In this document: piece after piece, positions 32,038 to 39,996 of the stretch
How the letters are laid out: each line of letters opens with the position of its first letter
Position numbering within the stretch: position 1 is the first letter of the stretch
Source of the DNA: VMFW01 sp038058095
Lineage (GTDB): Bacteria; Patescibacteriota; Minisyncoccia; UBA6257; 2-01-FULL-56-20
Assembly: GCA_038058095.1 (NCBI GenBank)
Contig: JBBUBW010000044.1
Span: forward strand, 1 to 54,599
Reading direction: 5' to 3'
DNA length: 54,599 nt
Program-made: the position numbers and the translations under genes
The notes under the pieces: generated by a model
What the model was told of the DNA's origin: nothing
What the model saw: the letters and a program-made list of their open reading frames with translations, nothing else
The model's database searches: none

Positions 32038-34947
32038 TTAGAACACTAACCTCACCAAATTGCTATCCTTCACCCATCCATCCGCTCCGGTAGTGTAATT
32101 GACATACCAGTAGGTTCCGTCTCCTCCGGATGATGGTCCATCCGTAATGGTTCCCATCGCTCCGTAGTATTGAGTCCCGGCAATAGAGTTGGGGTTGCTA
32201 GCGCTAGTTCTCACATCTACCGTCTGGGCATTCATCACAGTGTATCCGGTCTTAAGCTCTCTTGATGAGATTAAGAAGACTCCGCTCGGCGCAGTTTGTC
32301 CGGTAGTCCCAGCCGGACTCACATAGATCACTTGCTGCTGACTTAAGGTTGAAAAACTTAACAAGGCTTCAGGAATCGTCCAGTTATACGTTCCTCTATT
32401 TGGTAGATTTCTCACTATGTAACCTCCGCTGGCCAGTTGGATATCTACCGACTGAATTGTAGCCGGAGCGGTCCAACTGATTGTTCTCATCTCACCTACT
32501 CTCCAAATTTCGCCCGCTAAAGGAGCGGTGACGGTGATGCCGCCAATCGTTATTGTTGAAGTTGAGATTGGAGTTGAAGTCGTATTTTGAGGAGGATTAT
32601 TCCCGGGCGCCTGCAGATAATTCGCATCCGTCCAAAGTGTTGGCCGGCTACTTGGGTAATCATAACCAACCTGCCACCAGCAAACATTATTCTGCCGTTG
32701 AGGCCCGTTCCTCACTGTGCCAAGTCTCCCGTTCAACGATAAATCCCCCCCAAGATTCCCGCCGGGCGGATCACTATAACTAAAAGCCATCGCGGGAAAA
32801 GTGGTAGGTGAAACCATCACCCTATCTCCTGGAATAAATTTCGCTTCACAAGATGGCACGGTAACCGGCACATCATTTCCGGGTGTCCCCGCTCCAAATA
32901 AATCTTCTTCTCGCGACCATCCCCGTAAAATCGGCATAGATGGCGGTGTATAAATCACTCGGTACCACCACTTACCTCCGACAAATTCCGCCCACCCCAT
33001 CGTACCTACCGTATTAGCCCACCACCTCCCAACCGCAGGACCGTTCGGGTTCACCCCTTCCCCAATCACCCTTCCTCCCTGCGGCGATAAATAAATCGTG
33101 GTTGTGCTGTTTGGCGTAAATGGGGCACCCAATAAACCGCCATCAAATCTCGGTTTACTCCTATCACTCACAATCCAGTTTCCGACTGACCACCCTTGAA
33201 AACCGCTATCCCAACTCACCTGCCACCAAACAAAATCATTAGTCGCAGTCGGTCCGGATATCAACACTCCCTGATTACCTCCTTTAACAGTTCCAATCGG
33301 GCTTGGGTCCCCGTAAAAAGGATATCCGCTTACTGGCACTGACCCTCTCGCGCTAAGACTACTAGCCACACTATTGGGAATCCACACGCACTCCCCCTCC
33401 ACAAATCTATTTTGAGACGAAAGTTGAGCAGCTGAAAGCGGCGGGCACATTTCTTCAATTTGAGACTCTTTCACCCAACCCACAGTACCACCAGGAAAAG
33501 CAATTCTCACCCACCACTCCCCTCCCCAAAACACGACAGGATTCCCCATGATTTTAAAATTCGGGATAGATTCATCTGAAACCTTGCCGATTGAAAACTT
33601 TAACTTAATACCAAAATCAGTCGGCGGGGCGCTGTTATTGGTCGCCGGGTCCACGCCTCCTAAAAGATTCATCACCGTAACAGTCCCCTTTGTTCTTATT
33701 TTAGTGCCGGGCGCAAAGCGAGTTAGTATCGCCTGGTCTAGAACTCCCACGCTCGTCATCGCCGTCCCCTTAACTCCCGAAGCATTATCTGTTGCCGTAA
33801 ATTTAATACTATATATTCCTCCTGCTTTATATTTATGAGTTGCTATCTTAGTTGAACCATTCGCCGCAGCGTCTGGAACAAAATTCTCTTTCGCCCCGTC
33901 GCCCCAATCTACCGTAAACGTATATGAAACCCCGGCGCTAATAACCAATAAAGACCACTGACCGTCTTGGTCTGGTGATAAAGTAAGCGGTCCGGCTATC
34001 GTTGGCTTGAAAAACGCTTTGCCTCCGATAGTCGCTCCTCCCGGAGGAGGATTTCCGGTAGTCGACGGTGTCACCGTAACCGTTGCCGTAGCGGTACCCA
34101 CCGCCCCCCAAACGTCCTGGCAGCTAAACGTTATTGTATAACTGCCGGCTTGGACATAAAAATGGCTGTCTTCATAATCTTCTACTCCATCTCCCCATTT
34201 TGTTTTATTGCACGAATACGAACCACCCTCCGGATCCATCACGCTCCACGTCCAAAATCCGCCTTCATACGCCTCAAGTGTCGCTGGCCCCGAAGGCGTT
34301 ACAACTGGCGGTTGATTTTGTGTCGGAGAACTAGTTTTTTCTAACCAACTCCCCTCCGCCATAAAAAGCATCACATTAGTCATGCCTGGAAGATTACACG
34401 TCACACCCCACCAATAATAACCATCCGCCATCGTCGGCCCTTTTTTAAGGTTGCACAGCACCCCCGAATTTATCGTTTTATAAACCCCACCCGTAAGGCT
34501 AGGACTAACTCGCAAATTAACAGAAGCTTTCGTTAAAACCCAATCTCCAATCTTATACGCGCTCGGTGCCGCAATCGGTACTTTTTCAAGCGATGCCTCA
34601 TCTGACCATCCCATTAATCCATCTTTCCATTTAACTTGCCACTTACCCGAATGAGGCCAATTTTGAATAATACCCGTATTCCCCGCCACTTCGCTTCCAA
34701 GAACCTTAGCTGACCCACTCCCAAAATTTGAATTATCATACCAAGACCAGACGTCTAATTTTGGAACACTGCTTATCACTCGCACCTCGTCGTAAACGCT
34801 AAATTTATAAGTCACAGCTGAAACTTTATTGCCGATTAAAAATAAAGTTCCTGCCACAACCAAAAACCCGACCGCAAAAACAAGCAAAGCGCTGCCCCGT
34901 TCTAACTTGCGATAGCAATTTGGAGACTGGGCAATTGTTTTTTTCAT
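32038..34947 (-). CDS. large anchored surface protein with many SH3-like and PKD domains
   Basis: This 969-aa protein has a basic N-terminus (MKKTIAQSPNCYRKLERGSA) and one membrane helix (about 20-42). An array of SH3-like modules follows, recognisable by Y-x-x-G-D/E-x-V...G-W-S/V units near 48-125, 132-205, 415-500, 525-600, 605-690, 705-790 and 905-965. Two PKD-like domains (about 213-300 and 312-405) and a Kre9-like module (about 805-895) are interspersed. This is a cell-wall-binding or adhesion architecture. The short leader carries AAAGGGTGAGGG just before the ATG, with further hairpins upstream. Confidence 0.82.
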   Translation of the reverse strand: MKKTIAQSPNCYRKLERGSALLVFAVGFLVVAGTLFLIGNKVSAVTYKFSVYDEVRVISSVPKLDVWSWYDNSNFGSGSAKVLGSEVAGNTGIIQNWPHSGKWQVKWKDGLMGWSDEASLEKVPIAAPSAYKIGDWVLTKASVNLRVSPSLTGGVYKTINSGVLCNLKKGPTMADGYYWWGVTCNLPGMTNVMLFMAEGSWLEKTSSPTQNQPPVVTPSGPATLEAYEGGFWTWSVMDPEGGSYSCNKTKWGDGVEDYEDSHFYVQAGSYTITFSCQDVWGAVGTATATVTVTPSTTGNPPPGGATIGGKAFFKPTIAGPLTLSPDQDGQWSLLVISAGVSYTFTVDWGDGAKENFVPDAAANGSTKIATHKYKAGGIYSIKFTATDNASGVKGTAMTSVGVLDQAILTRFAPGTKIRTKGTVTVMNLLGGVDPATNNSAPPTDFGIKLKFSIGKVSDESIPNFKIMGNPVVFWGGEWWVRIAFPGGTVGWVKESQIEEMCPPLSAAQLSSQNRFVEGECVWIPNSVASSLSARGSVPVSGYPFYGDPSPIGTVKGGNQGVLISGPTATNDFVWWQVSWDSGFQGWSVGNWIVSDRSKPRFDGGLLGAPFTPNSTTTIYLSPQGGRVIGEGVNPNGPAVGRWWANTVGTMGWAEFVGGKWWYRVIYTPPSMPILRGWSREEDLFGAGTPGNDVPVTVPSCEAKFIPGDRVMVSPTTFPAMAFSYSDPPGGNLGGDLSLNGRLGTVRNGPQRQNNVCWWQVGYDYPSSRPTLWTDANYLQAPGNNPPQNTTSTPISTSTITIGGITVTAPLAGEIWRVGEMRTISWTAPATIQSVDIQLASGGYIVRNLPNRGTYNWTIPEALLSFSTLSQQQVIYVSPAGTTGQTAPSGVFLISSRELKTGYTVMNAQTVDVRTSASNPNSIAGTQYYGAMGTITDGPSSGGDGTYWYVNYTTGADGWVKDSNLVRLVF

Positions 34948-35021
34948 CCCTCACCCTTTATAATTTGGTTAATAAAAATATTTAGACCTTTTTGATTTAT
35001 AATAAAATCGAAACTATACTC

Positions 35022-35114
35022 CCCTCACTTTTAACTTCCAAAAAATAGTGAGGGATTTAAACAGTCCTTTCGAACCTTTACCCTCCTAAGTTTTGAACAC
35101 AAAATTTTAGAGGG
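35022..35114 (-). promoter_or_regulatory. 5' leader with two GAGGG hairpins upstream of the 969-aa gene
   Basis: CCCTC (35081-35085) pairs with GAGGG (35110-35114), and the flanking AACCTTTACCCTCC-AAGTTTT matches the leader at 25831-25870. A second hairpin CCCTCACT/AGTGAGGG lies at about 35022-35057. Both lie between the gene and a TATAAT near 35125. Confidence 0.45.
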
Positions 35115-35168
35115 TTTTTAAAATTATACTCCTTGTCTCCTATTATTAATAGTTGATATCCCCACCCT

Positions 35169-35198
35169 AAATTAGCCCCGTTTTAACGGGGCTAATTT
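35169..35198 (-). terminator. terminator hairpin after the GAPDH gene
   Basis: AAATTAGCCCCGTT (35169-35182) pairs with AACGGGGCTAATTT (35185-35198). It lies 15 bases past the GAPDH stop. Confidence 0.75.
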
Positions 35199-35212
35199 TA
35201 GTGATTATCTAT

Positions 35213-36262
35213 TTACGTCACCGCCGCCACTCCCTCTACATGCTTAATCAAAGTCGCCACATACCCCGCCTCATTATCGTACCAAGACAAAACTTTCACA
35301 AAATCCCCGTCGATTACTTTCGTAAAAGAAAGATCCGCAATCGCTCCGTAGGGCATGCCGACTATATCCGACGAAACCAACTGCTCGCTCGTCACTTTCA
35401 TAATCCCCTGCCAGCGCGGACTCGCCGCTGCATCCGTTAAAATTTTATTGATTTCCTCTGCTGTGGTTTTCCGCTTCGCCAAAAATGTAATGTCCGCAAT
35501 CGAACCCGTCACCACCGGTACCCGAAAAGCCACTCCATCGAACTTTCCCACTAAATCCGGAATCGCTCGCGTCACCGCAATCGCCGCGCCCGTAGTCGAT
35601 GGCGTAATATTTTGCGCCGCCGCCCGTCCACGCCGGAAATCACTCCCTTTAACCGGTCCGTCCACGATTGATTGCGTCGCCGTGTATCCGTGCACGGTGC
35701 TCAAAATCGCTTTCACTATTCCAGGATTCTCACTTAGAACCTGAATCACCGGCGAAGCCGCGTTTGTAGTGCAAGATCCGTTCGAAGTTAGAGCCACAGT
35801 TTTCAAATCACTCTCATTTACTCCCATCAAAACCGTCTTCCCCAAAGTTCCATCCGCATCCTTAGCCGGTGCCGTTATTACTACTCGCTTCGCTCCGGCT
35901 TGAATATGCACCTGCGCCTTCTCATAAGACTCAAATACTCCCGTCGCCTCGACTACTATATCTATTCCCATTTTCCCCCAAGGTAACTGCGTCGCATCCT
36001 TAATCTGCGTAAATTGAACCTCCTTGCCGTTAACAATCAATTTACCTCCAACTTCTAACTTCTCACATCTAACATCAGCATTCCACGTCCCATAAACCGT
36101 GTCGTACTTTAATAAGTAGGCAAGATTCTCAAGGTCGCCCAAATCGTTAATTGCCACAATTTCAAATCCAAGACCTGCTGCGTCCTCCGTAAATTTATCG
36201 AAGGCGGACCTAAGAAACAACCTCCCGATCCTCCCAAACCCATTAATAGCTATTTTCGCCAT
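35213..36262 (-). CDS. gap: glyceraldehyde-3-phosphate dehydrogenase, type I
   Basis: This 349-aa glycolytic enzyme converts glyceraldehyde-3-phosphate and NAD(P)+ to 1,3-bisphosphoglycerate. The Rossmann motif INGFGRIGR is at the N-terminus. SNGSCTTNAASP carries the catalytic Cys and HGYTATQSIVDGP the substrate site. SWYDNEAGYVATLI is the conserved C-terminal block. Residues near 65-73 (RCEKLEVGGK) come from an in-frame TCTAACTTCTAACA-like repeat and extend a surface loop. It is not in a cluster with other glycolytic genes here. Confidence 0.96.
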   Translation of the reverse strand: MAKIAINGFGRIGRLFLRSAFDKFTEDAAGLGFEIVAINDLGDLENLAYLLKYDTVYGTWNADVRCEKLEVGGKLIVNGKEVQFTQIKDATQLPWGKMGIDIVVEATGVFESYEKAQVHIQAGAKRVVITAPAKDADGTLGKTVLMGVNESDLKTVALTSNGSCTTNAASPVIQVLSENPGIVKAILSTVHGYTATQSIVDGPVKGSDFRRGRAAAQNITPSTTGAAIAVTRAIPDLVGKFDGVAFRVPVVTGSIADITFLAKRKTTAEEINKILTDAAASPRWQGIMKVTSEQLVSSDIVGMPYGAIADLSFTKVIDGDFVKVLSWYDNEAGYVATLIKHVEGVAAVT

Positions 36263-36274
36263 GTTATGGAAAAA

Positions 36275-36655
36275 CTAATCCTTTCTGGATTTTACTAAAA
36301 CTTCCTCAATTTTCTGAACCCGTCTTTCAAGCGTCTTCAACCGCTCAAGATCAGCTTTAGCCGTTAACGTTCTCCTTAAATCATCAATCTCTCGCCTTAT
36401 CAACTTAAGCTCATCGTCAATCCTCGATAAGTAGTCGAAAACTGACCGGAAATTGCTGCGCGTTTCTTCTTGAAACTCGCCGAACTTTCCGTCTAAGCCA
36501 TCAAATTTTTCCTCTAAACCATCGACCCTAACCGTAAGCCCCTGCTGCCCCTCAAGTAATGTGTCGAGCTTGCCATCAATATCCTCCAAAATAACCCCGA
36601 ACTGGCGCGAGGATTGATCCGTGTTCTTATTTTTAGATTTCTTATCCTTAGTCAT
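36275..36655 (-). CDS. coiled-coil protein, unknown
   Basis: This 126-aa protein begins with a charged, Lys-rich segment (MTKDKKSKNKNTDQSSRQFG). A predicted heptad-rich coiled coil follows from about 22 to 122 (LEDIDGKLDTLLEGQQGL, VDGLEEKFDGLDGKF, then LKLIRREIDDLRRTL). There is no catalytic or DNA-binding motif. I start it at the ATG 36655; the frame from 36667 begins with TTG inside the preceding gene. It follows the 60-aa gene by eight bases, so the two may be an operon, perhaps a partner pair. Function unknown. Confidence 0.65.
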   Translation of the reverse strand: MTKDKKSKNKNTDQSSRQFGVILEDIDGKLDTLLEGQQGLTVRVDGLEEKFDGLDGKFGEFQEETRSNFRSVFDYLSRIDDELKLIRREIDDLRRTLTAKADLERLKTLERRVQKIEEVLVKSRKD

Positions 36656-36663
36656 ATTTAAAA

Positions 36664-36846
36664 TCAAAACATTAGCCCTAACTTCTTAAACAAACGCTCT
36701 TGAGAAACTACTTTCTTGTTTTTTATATCTTTCCGCCTTTCCCTTATATCTGCCACCTCTTCCAAATAAGCCAAAAACGCCCGAAATCTCGAATCGAGTT
36801 TTTTAAGCCGCAGATATTCTTCTTTTGGAATAGTCACTGTCGCCAT
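36664..36846 (-). CDS. small antitoxin-like protein
   Basis: This 60-aa protein begins MATVTIPKEEYLRLKKLDSR, a pattern shared by many small antitoxin-like and DUF proteins that start with a short beta strand and an EEY helix. The rest is basic and helical. The ATG at 36846 is preferred over the one at 36855, because an extended -10 (TGCTATTAT, hexamer 36854-36859) ends seven bases before it. The downstream coiled-coil gene could be its partner. No toxin fold was recognised, so the antitoxin role is speculation. Confidence 0.55.
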   Translation of the reverse strand: MATVTIPKEEYLRLKKLDSRFRAFLAYLEEVADIRERRKDIKNKKVVSQERLFKKLGLMF

Positions 36847-36900
36847 TACTGTCATAATAGCAAAATCATGAAATCGGTCAAATTAAAAGCAACCCCCGAC

Positions 36901-37683
36901 TTACACCTTATCCCCCTTCTTTTGCAGCTTTTTTTCTAAAACCACTACCTTGCCCATCTCAGATTGAAAATCCCAACCAAATTTCTCTAGTCCAAAAAGC
37001 ATCGCATTACCTTCAGAAATTTTTTTAGGATCACTAGACACTTCTAGCGCGCTTATAACTTCCATCAGCAAATCTTTATAACCTTCTATCACCTCCGTTC
37101 CTGAAGCTTCCTCAAACTCACCCGCTAAGTCAAAAATGTTTTGTATGCTTTGGTATTCCATTCCCGAATCTAAAATCGCCCGCAAGAAAATACCCCTCAT
37201 TACCCGCCCATCTCTCGGCTCGAACGATACCTTTTCTCCTTTTTTATCAGGCCAACCCGGCTTCTTCTGCTTTTGGGCTAATGCTTCTTCAACTCGTTGT
37301 CTAATCTCGCTAGCCATCCGCGAGTTCCTCCTAAAATCAGCAAAGCCTTCGGCAAACTCAAGCTCATTCTCTTCGTGCCCCATACCTTGAACTTCCCCCT
37401 TCAAAAACTGAGCGGCATTCTCAACTGTATCCACCCTCGGTTCAATTGTCATATCTTCGACTAATTTCTCCTTCATCGCGTCAATCATCCCCTCGTAAGG
37501 TACCGCATCCGGCCGTTTATATTTTTCCCGATCTGCGGGAGAAAGATTTTTAAACACGAAATTGCGCGCTACTCGAGAATCAGCAAAAATATCATCTACA
37601 ACATTTCCTATCATTTGCTTAGCGCGAGTTCCCGGACTATCCTCCACCTCAGCGCTATTAACTTTTGGCATCTCAAAACTCAT
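36901..37683 (-). CDS. helical protein of unknown function, 260 aa
   Basis: This 260-aa soluble, acidic, mostly helical protein begins MSFEMPKVNSAEVEDSPGTR. Segments such as NFVFKNLSPADREKYKRP and DLLMEVISALEVSSDPKK show no known motif. I start it at ATG 37683, because TAAAAT (37691-37696) ends seven bases upstream, and not at the TTG/ATG further out. A G8 tract (37704-37711) lies eight bases upstream of that -10. I cannot assign a function. Confidence 0.65.
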   Translation of the reverse strand: MSFEMPKVNSAEVEDSPGTRAKQMIGNVVDDIFADSRVARNFVFKNLSPADREKYKRPDAVPYEGMIDAMKEKLVEDMTIEPRVDTVENAAQFLKGEVQGMGHEENELEFAEGFADFRRNSRMASEIRQRVEEALAQKQKKPGWPDKKGEKVSFEPRDGRVMRGIFLRAILDSGMEYQSIQNIFDLAGEFEEASGTEVIEGYKDLLMEVISALEVSSDPKKISEGNAMLFGLEKFGWDFQSEMGKVVVLEKKLQKKGDKV

Positions 37684-37690
37684 GTTTTTT

Positions 37691-37711
37691 ATTTTAAGCA
37701 TAACCCCCCCC
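37691..37711 (-). promoter_or_regulatory. promoter with G8 tract upstream of -10 (260-aa gene)
   Basis: Minus strand: GGGGGGGG (37704-37711), TTATGCT, then TAAAAT (37691-37696) seven bases before the ATG. The G-tract lies in the -35/-10 spacer. Confidence 0.5.
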
Positions 37712-37739
37712 TAGCAAAAATCAAGTATTTCAAGCATTG

Positions 37740-38207
37740 CTACTCACCCGCAAATTCCACCACATCTCCAACTTTGAATCCATATTTCGCTACTGCTCCG
37801 GTATTCAGTTCCAAAACCTTATCCGCTTCTTCTGGTGGATAATAAGTCGTGAGTCCGAAAATAGTTTTCGTTGGCTCTGGTTGAGCGTTTTCCTGAAACC
37901 CAACAATTTTATTTCCCGAAATCCAAACTATATCAATCGCAAATTTCATATCTTTCATCCAAAAACCATATTTTCCAAAACCATCAAAAATAAAAAACAT
38001 GCCCATGCCTTCCTCTAATTTCTCCCGCCCCGAAAGTCCTTGCGCTCGCGACATCATATCCTTCGCCACTTCAACTTTAAAAACCTGCTCGCCAATCTTA
38101 ACCTCGCCCGTTGGTAAAGTTCCCTTCCGAGCGAAACCAAAAAATATCCCGCCGGCAACAATCAAAACCAAAATTGTAATAATCGCGAAAATCAATTTCT
38201 TATTCAT
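37740..38207 (-). CDS. membrane-anchored DUF192 protein
   Basis: This 155-aa protein has one N-terminal membrane helix (about 5-26, IFAIITILVLIVAGGIFFGF) and a DUF192 beta domain (about 36-152). DUF192 hallmarks are AKDMMSRAQGLSGREKLEEG, GMFFIFDGFGKYGFWMKDMKF (key W-M-K-D/N-M), the ...PEPTKTIFGLTTY block and VLELNTGAVAKYGFKVGD. The molecular role of the family is not known. The start codon overlaps the stop of a 32-aa frame that duplicates its own first 18 residues (see 38207-38305). Confidence 0.88.
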   Translation of the reverse strand: MNKKLIFAIITILVLIVAGGIFFGFARKGTLPTGEVKIGEQVFKVEVAKDMMSRAQGLSGREKLEEGMGMFFIFDGFGKYGFWMKDMKFAIDIVWISGNKIVGFQENAQPEPTKTIFGLTTYYPPEEADKVLELNTGAVAKYGFKVGDVVEFAGE

Positions 38208-38305
38208 TATGTCCTACCATTATATAATACACCACAATTCCTGTCGCCACCGAAAATCACTAAAACCAAAATTGTGATAATCGCGATAATTAATTTTTTA
38301 CCCAT
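38207..38305 (-). pseudogene. duplicated DUF192 N-terminus joined to a trmH 3'-end fragment
   Basis: The minus strand has a 32-codon frame starting MGKKLIIAIITILVLV, nearly identical to the DUF192 start MNKKLIFAIITILVLI. The next 28 bases (38228-38255) match the trmH 3' end (39403-39430) at 25 of 28 positions, in another reading frame. The frame ends in TAATG, overlapping the DUF192 ATG. It looks like a mosaic duplication scar, though translation coupling could give it a role. Confidence 0.65.
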
Positions 38306-38338
38306 CGAACCATAAAAGAATTATATGGAAAAACGTGA

Positions 38339-38344
38339 TATAAT
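38339..38344 (+). promoter_or_regulatory. extended -10 of the 290-aa gene (leaderless GTG start)
   Basis: TGATATAAT, with the hexamer at 38339-38344, ends six bases before the GTG at 38351, placing the transcription start on the start codon. Confidence 0.65.
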
Positions 38345-38350
38345 GAAAAC

Positions 38351-39223
38351 GTGATCCGAAAACGACTATCGGAACTAAAAAAACTGCGGCTAATCATTTT
38401 AATTCTTGTTGCCCTAATTGTTATCTTAATAGTCGCGAATACTTTTGTCATTTATATCGCCTTAGTTTTCGAGAGAACCTTAAAAACAGTTCGCCCTCCG
38501 AGGGTGATTCTAGTACCACCCACCCCGTCAATCTCTACCACTCCCCCCACCCAAGACACCAGCCCAAAAACTTCTTCCACCGATAATCTGCCTCCGAAAA
38601 CTCGAGACGATCCCATTCAACCCGAAATTTATTCCCCTCTCATCGCCACCACCACGCCCATTACAACGGATATCCAGTTAGGCGGGGGAGGCGACTACTC
38701 CATAAAATTCAGCGGCGAAATCTCCCGAGGCCGTTTCTTGGAAAAAGATATAGGTTATAATCTAGTCTTTCGTCTTGCGCCTCAAAACTACTACGAGGAG
38801 AATATTGCTCCAGTCGACGGCAAGCCCGTGTCTATGGGCTGGCGTTTGTTGATCGTAAATAAATCAAAGCCCAATCAAGATTTCGCCGCCCTCGCCACAC
38901 CTCCCTACTACGGAATAAACCCACTCGACATCGTAGGTTGGCATTTTCGGAACCCTGATAACACCGGCCCCAACAACGGTAGCGTGAATGCCCCGCAGGA
39001 AGTAAGGGAATTTAACTTCTTCACCAGTGAAGTTCTATACGAACAAGCCTACGCCCTCTACGACGAAAATAATACGGAAGAACTACTTAAACTCATCAAC
39101 AATAGCGCGAGTAAAGGCCGCTTTACCATCACCGACCTCAAACTCGACAACCTAAAACCTGGAGAGCAATCCTGGATTGAATATATAAAATTCGACGTTG
39201 AACTCCACTTACCCTACAACTAG
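38351..39223 (+). CDS. membrane-anchored protein with Pro/Thr-rich linker, unknown
   Basis: This 290-aa protein has a basic N-terminus, one strong membrane helix (about 13-38, LIILILVALIVILIVANTFV) and a Pro/Thr/Ser-rich linker (about 46-95). A folded C-terminal domain (about 100-290) includes YSIKFSGEISRGRF, LRLAPQNYYEE-like and WHFRNPDNTGPNNG stretches. It is probably anchored with its C-terminal domain outside. I do not recognise the domain. The GTG start at 38351 is supported by the -10 box six bases upstream. Confidence 0.7.
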   Translation: MIRKRLSELKKLRLIILILVALIVILIVANTFVIYIALVFERTLKTVRPPRVILVPPTPSISTTPPTQDTSPKTSSTDNLPPKTRDDPIQPEIYSPLIATTTPITTDIQLGGGGDYSIKFSGEISRGRFLEKDIGYNLVFRLAPQNYYEENIAPVDGKPVSMGWRLLIVNKSKPNQDFAALATPPYYGINPLDIVGWHFRNPDNTGPNNGSVNAPQEVREFNFFTSEVLYEQAYALYDENNTEELLKLINNSASKGRFTITDLKLDNLKPGEQSWIEYIKFDVELHLPYN

Positions 39224-39371
39224 ATAGTATGGCTAATTCACAAACAGAAGTTCAGCTTAGTACTAGATGATACGCTGCGTAGTGAAAAATCGGCCGTTAG
39301 CAATTTACTAAATAGGGCTACAAAAATAAGTTTAATCAACACAATAACAATAGGCGTCAAGACAAAACCTC

Positions 39372-39893
39372 TCAAAAACTAAGTCTAGTTTCTACTACTC
39401 GGTATATCACAATCCCTGTCGCCACCGAAACATTCAAGGATTCTTTCCTACCTCGCATTGGAATTTCCAAAATCTTATCCGCTTTATCCAAAACCGACTT
39501 CGGTAAACCTTTCGTCTCTTCTCCAAAAACAAGGGCAAGATTTTTATTTTTTGCCGGATGATATTTAAAATACGGAATCGATTTTTTATCTTGCTCCACC
39601 GCCAAGATCTCATAACTGCCGCCAGCCAGCGTCCGTCCGTTGGCGTCCGCCCGCTGGCGGATCAATTTTTTATAAACCGCCCCGAAATTTTTAAAATATT
39701 CCCACGCCATCGTCCTCTCCGCTCCAAGCGCCACTTTTGAAAAATCTGCCCGAAATTTCCCAAATCGGTCTAGTGGTGTCGGCGTCACCCCAACCAGATA
39801 AATCTTTGAGGCGCCAGCGGCATCACAAGTGCGGAAAACCGACCCGACATTATATACGCTCCGAACATTATTTAAAACCACAACGATTTCCAT
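39372..39893 (-). CDS. TrmH/SpoU-family RNA 2'-O-methyltransferase
   Basis: This 173-aa SPOUT methyltransferase has the three family motifs: LNNVRSVYNVGSVFRTCDA (motif 1, Asn/Arg), LVFGEETKGLP (motif 2) and SLNVSVATGIVIY (motif 3). These form the knotted S-adenosylmethionine site. It methylates a ribose in tRNA or rRNA; the target is not clear. The ATG at 39893 (MEIVVVLNNVRS) is the proper start, because the longer frame to 39977 runs through a 42-bp perfect palindrome. Length is short, with the SPOUT domain only. Confidence 0.92.
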   Translation of the reverse strand: MEIVVVLNNVRSVYNVGSVFRTCDAAGASKIYLVGVTPTPLDRFGKFRADFSKVALGAERTMAWEYFKNFGAVYKKLIRQRADANGRTLAGGSYEILAVEQDKKSIPYFKYHPAKNKNLALVFGEETKGLPKSVLDKADKILEIPMRGRKESLNVSVATGIVIYRVVETRLSF

Positions 39894-39903
39894 AAAAATA
39901 AAA

Positions 39904-39945
39904 TTACAACATTCTAATATTCTGCAGAATATTAGAATGTTGTAA
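39904..39945. repeat. 42-bp perfect palindrome upstream of the TrmH-like gene
   Basis: TTACAACATTCTAATATTCTG (39904-39924) is followed directly by its reverse complement to 39945, with no loop and no mismatch. It starts 11 bases upstream of the ATG, so it lies in the leader or promoter. Confidence 0.85.
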
Positions 39946-39996
39946 AAATCCCACGAAGTTGCGCAAACCAACCACAAACTCTTCCATATCTCAACT

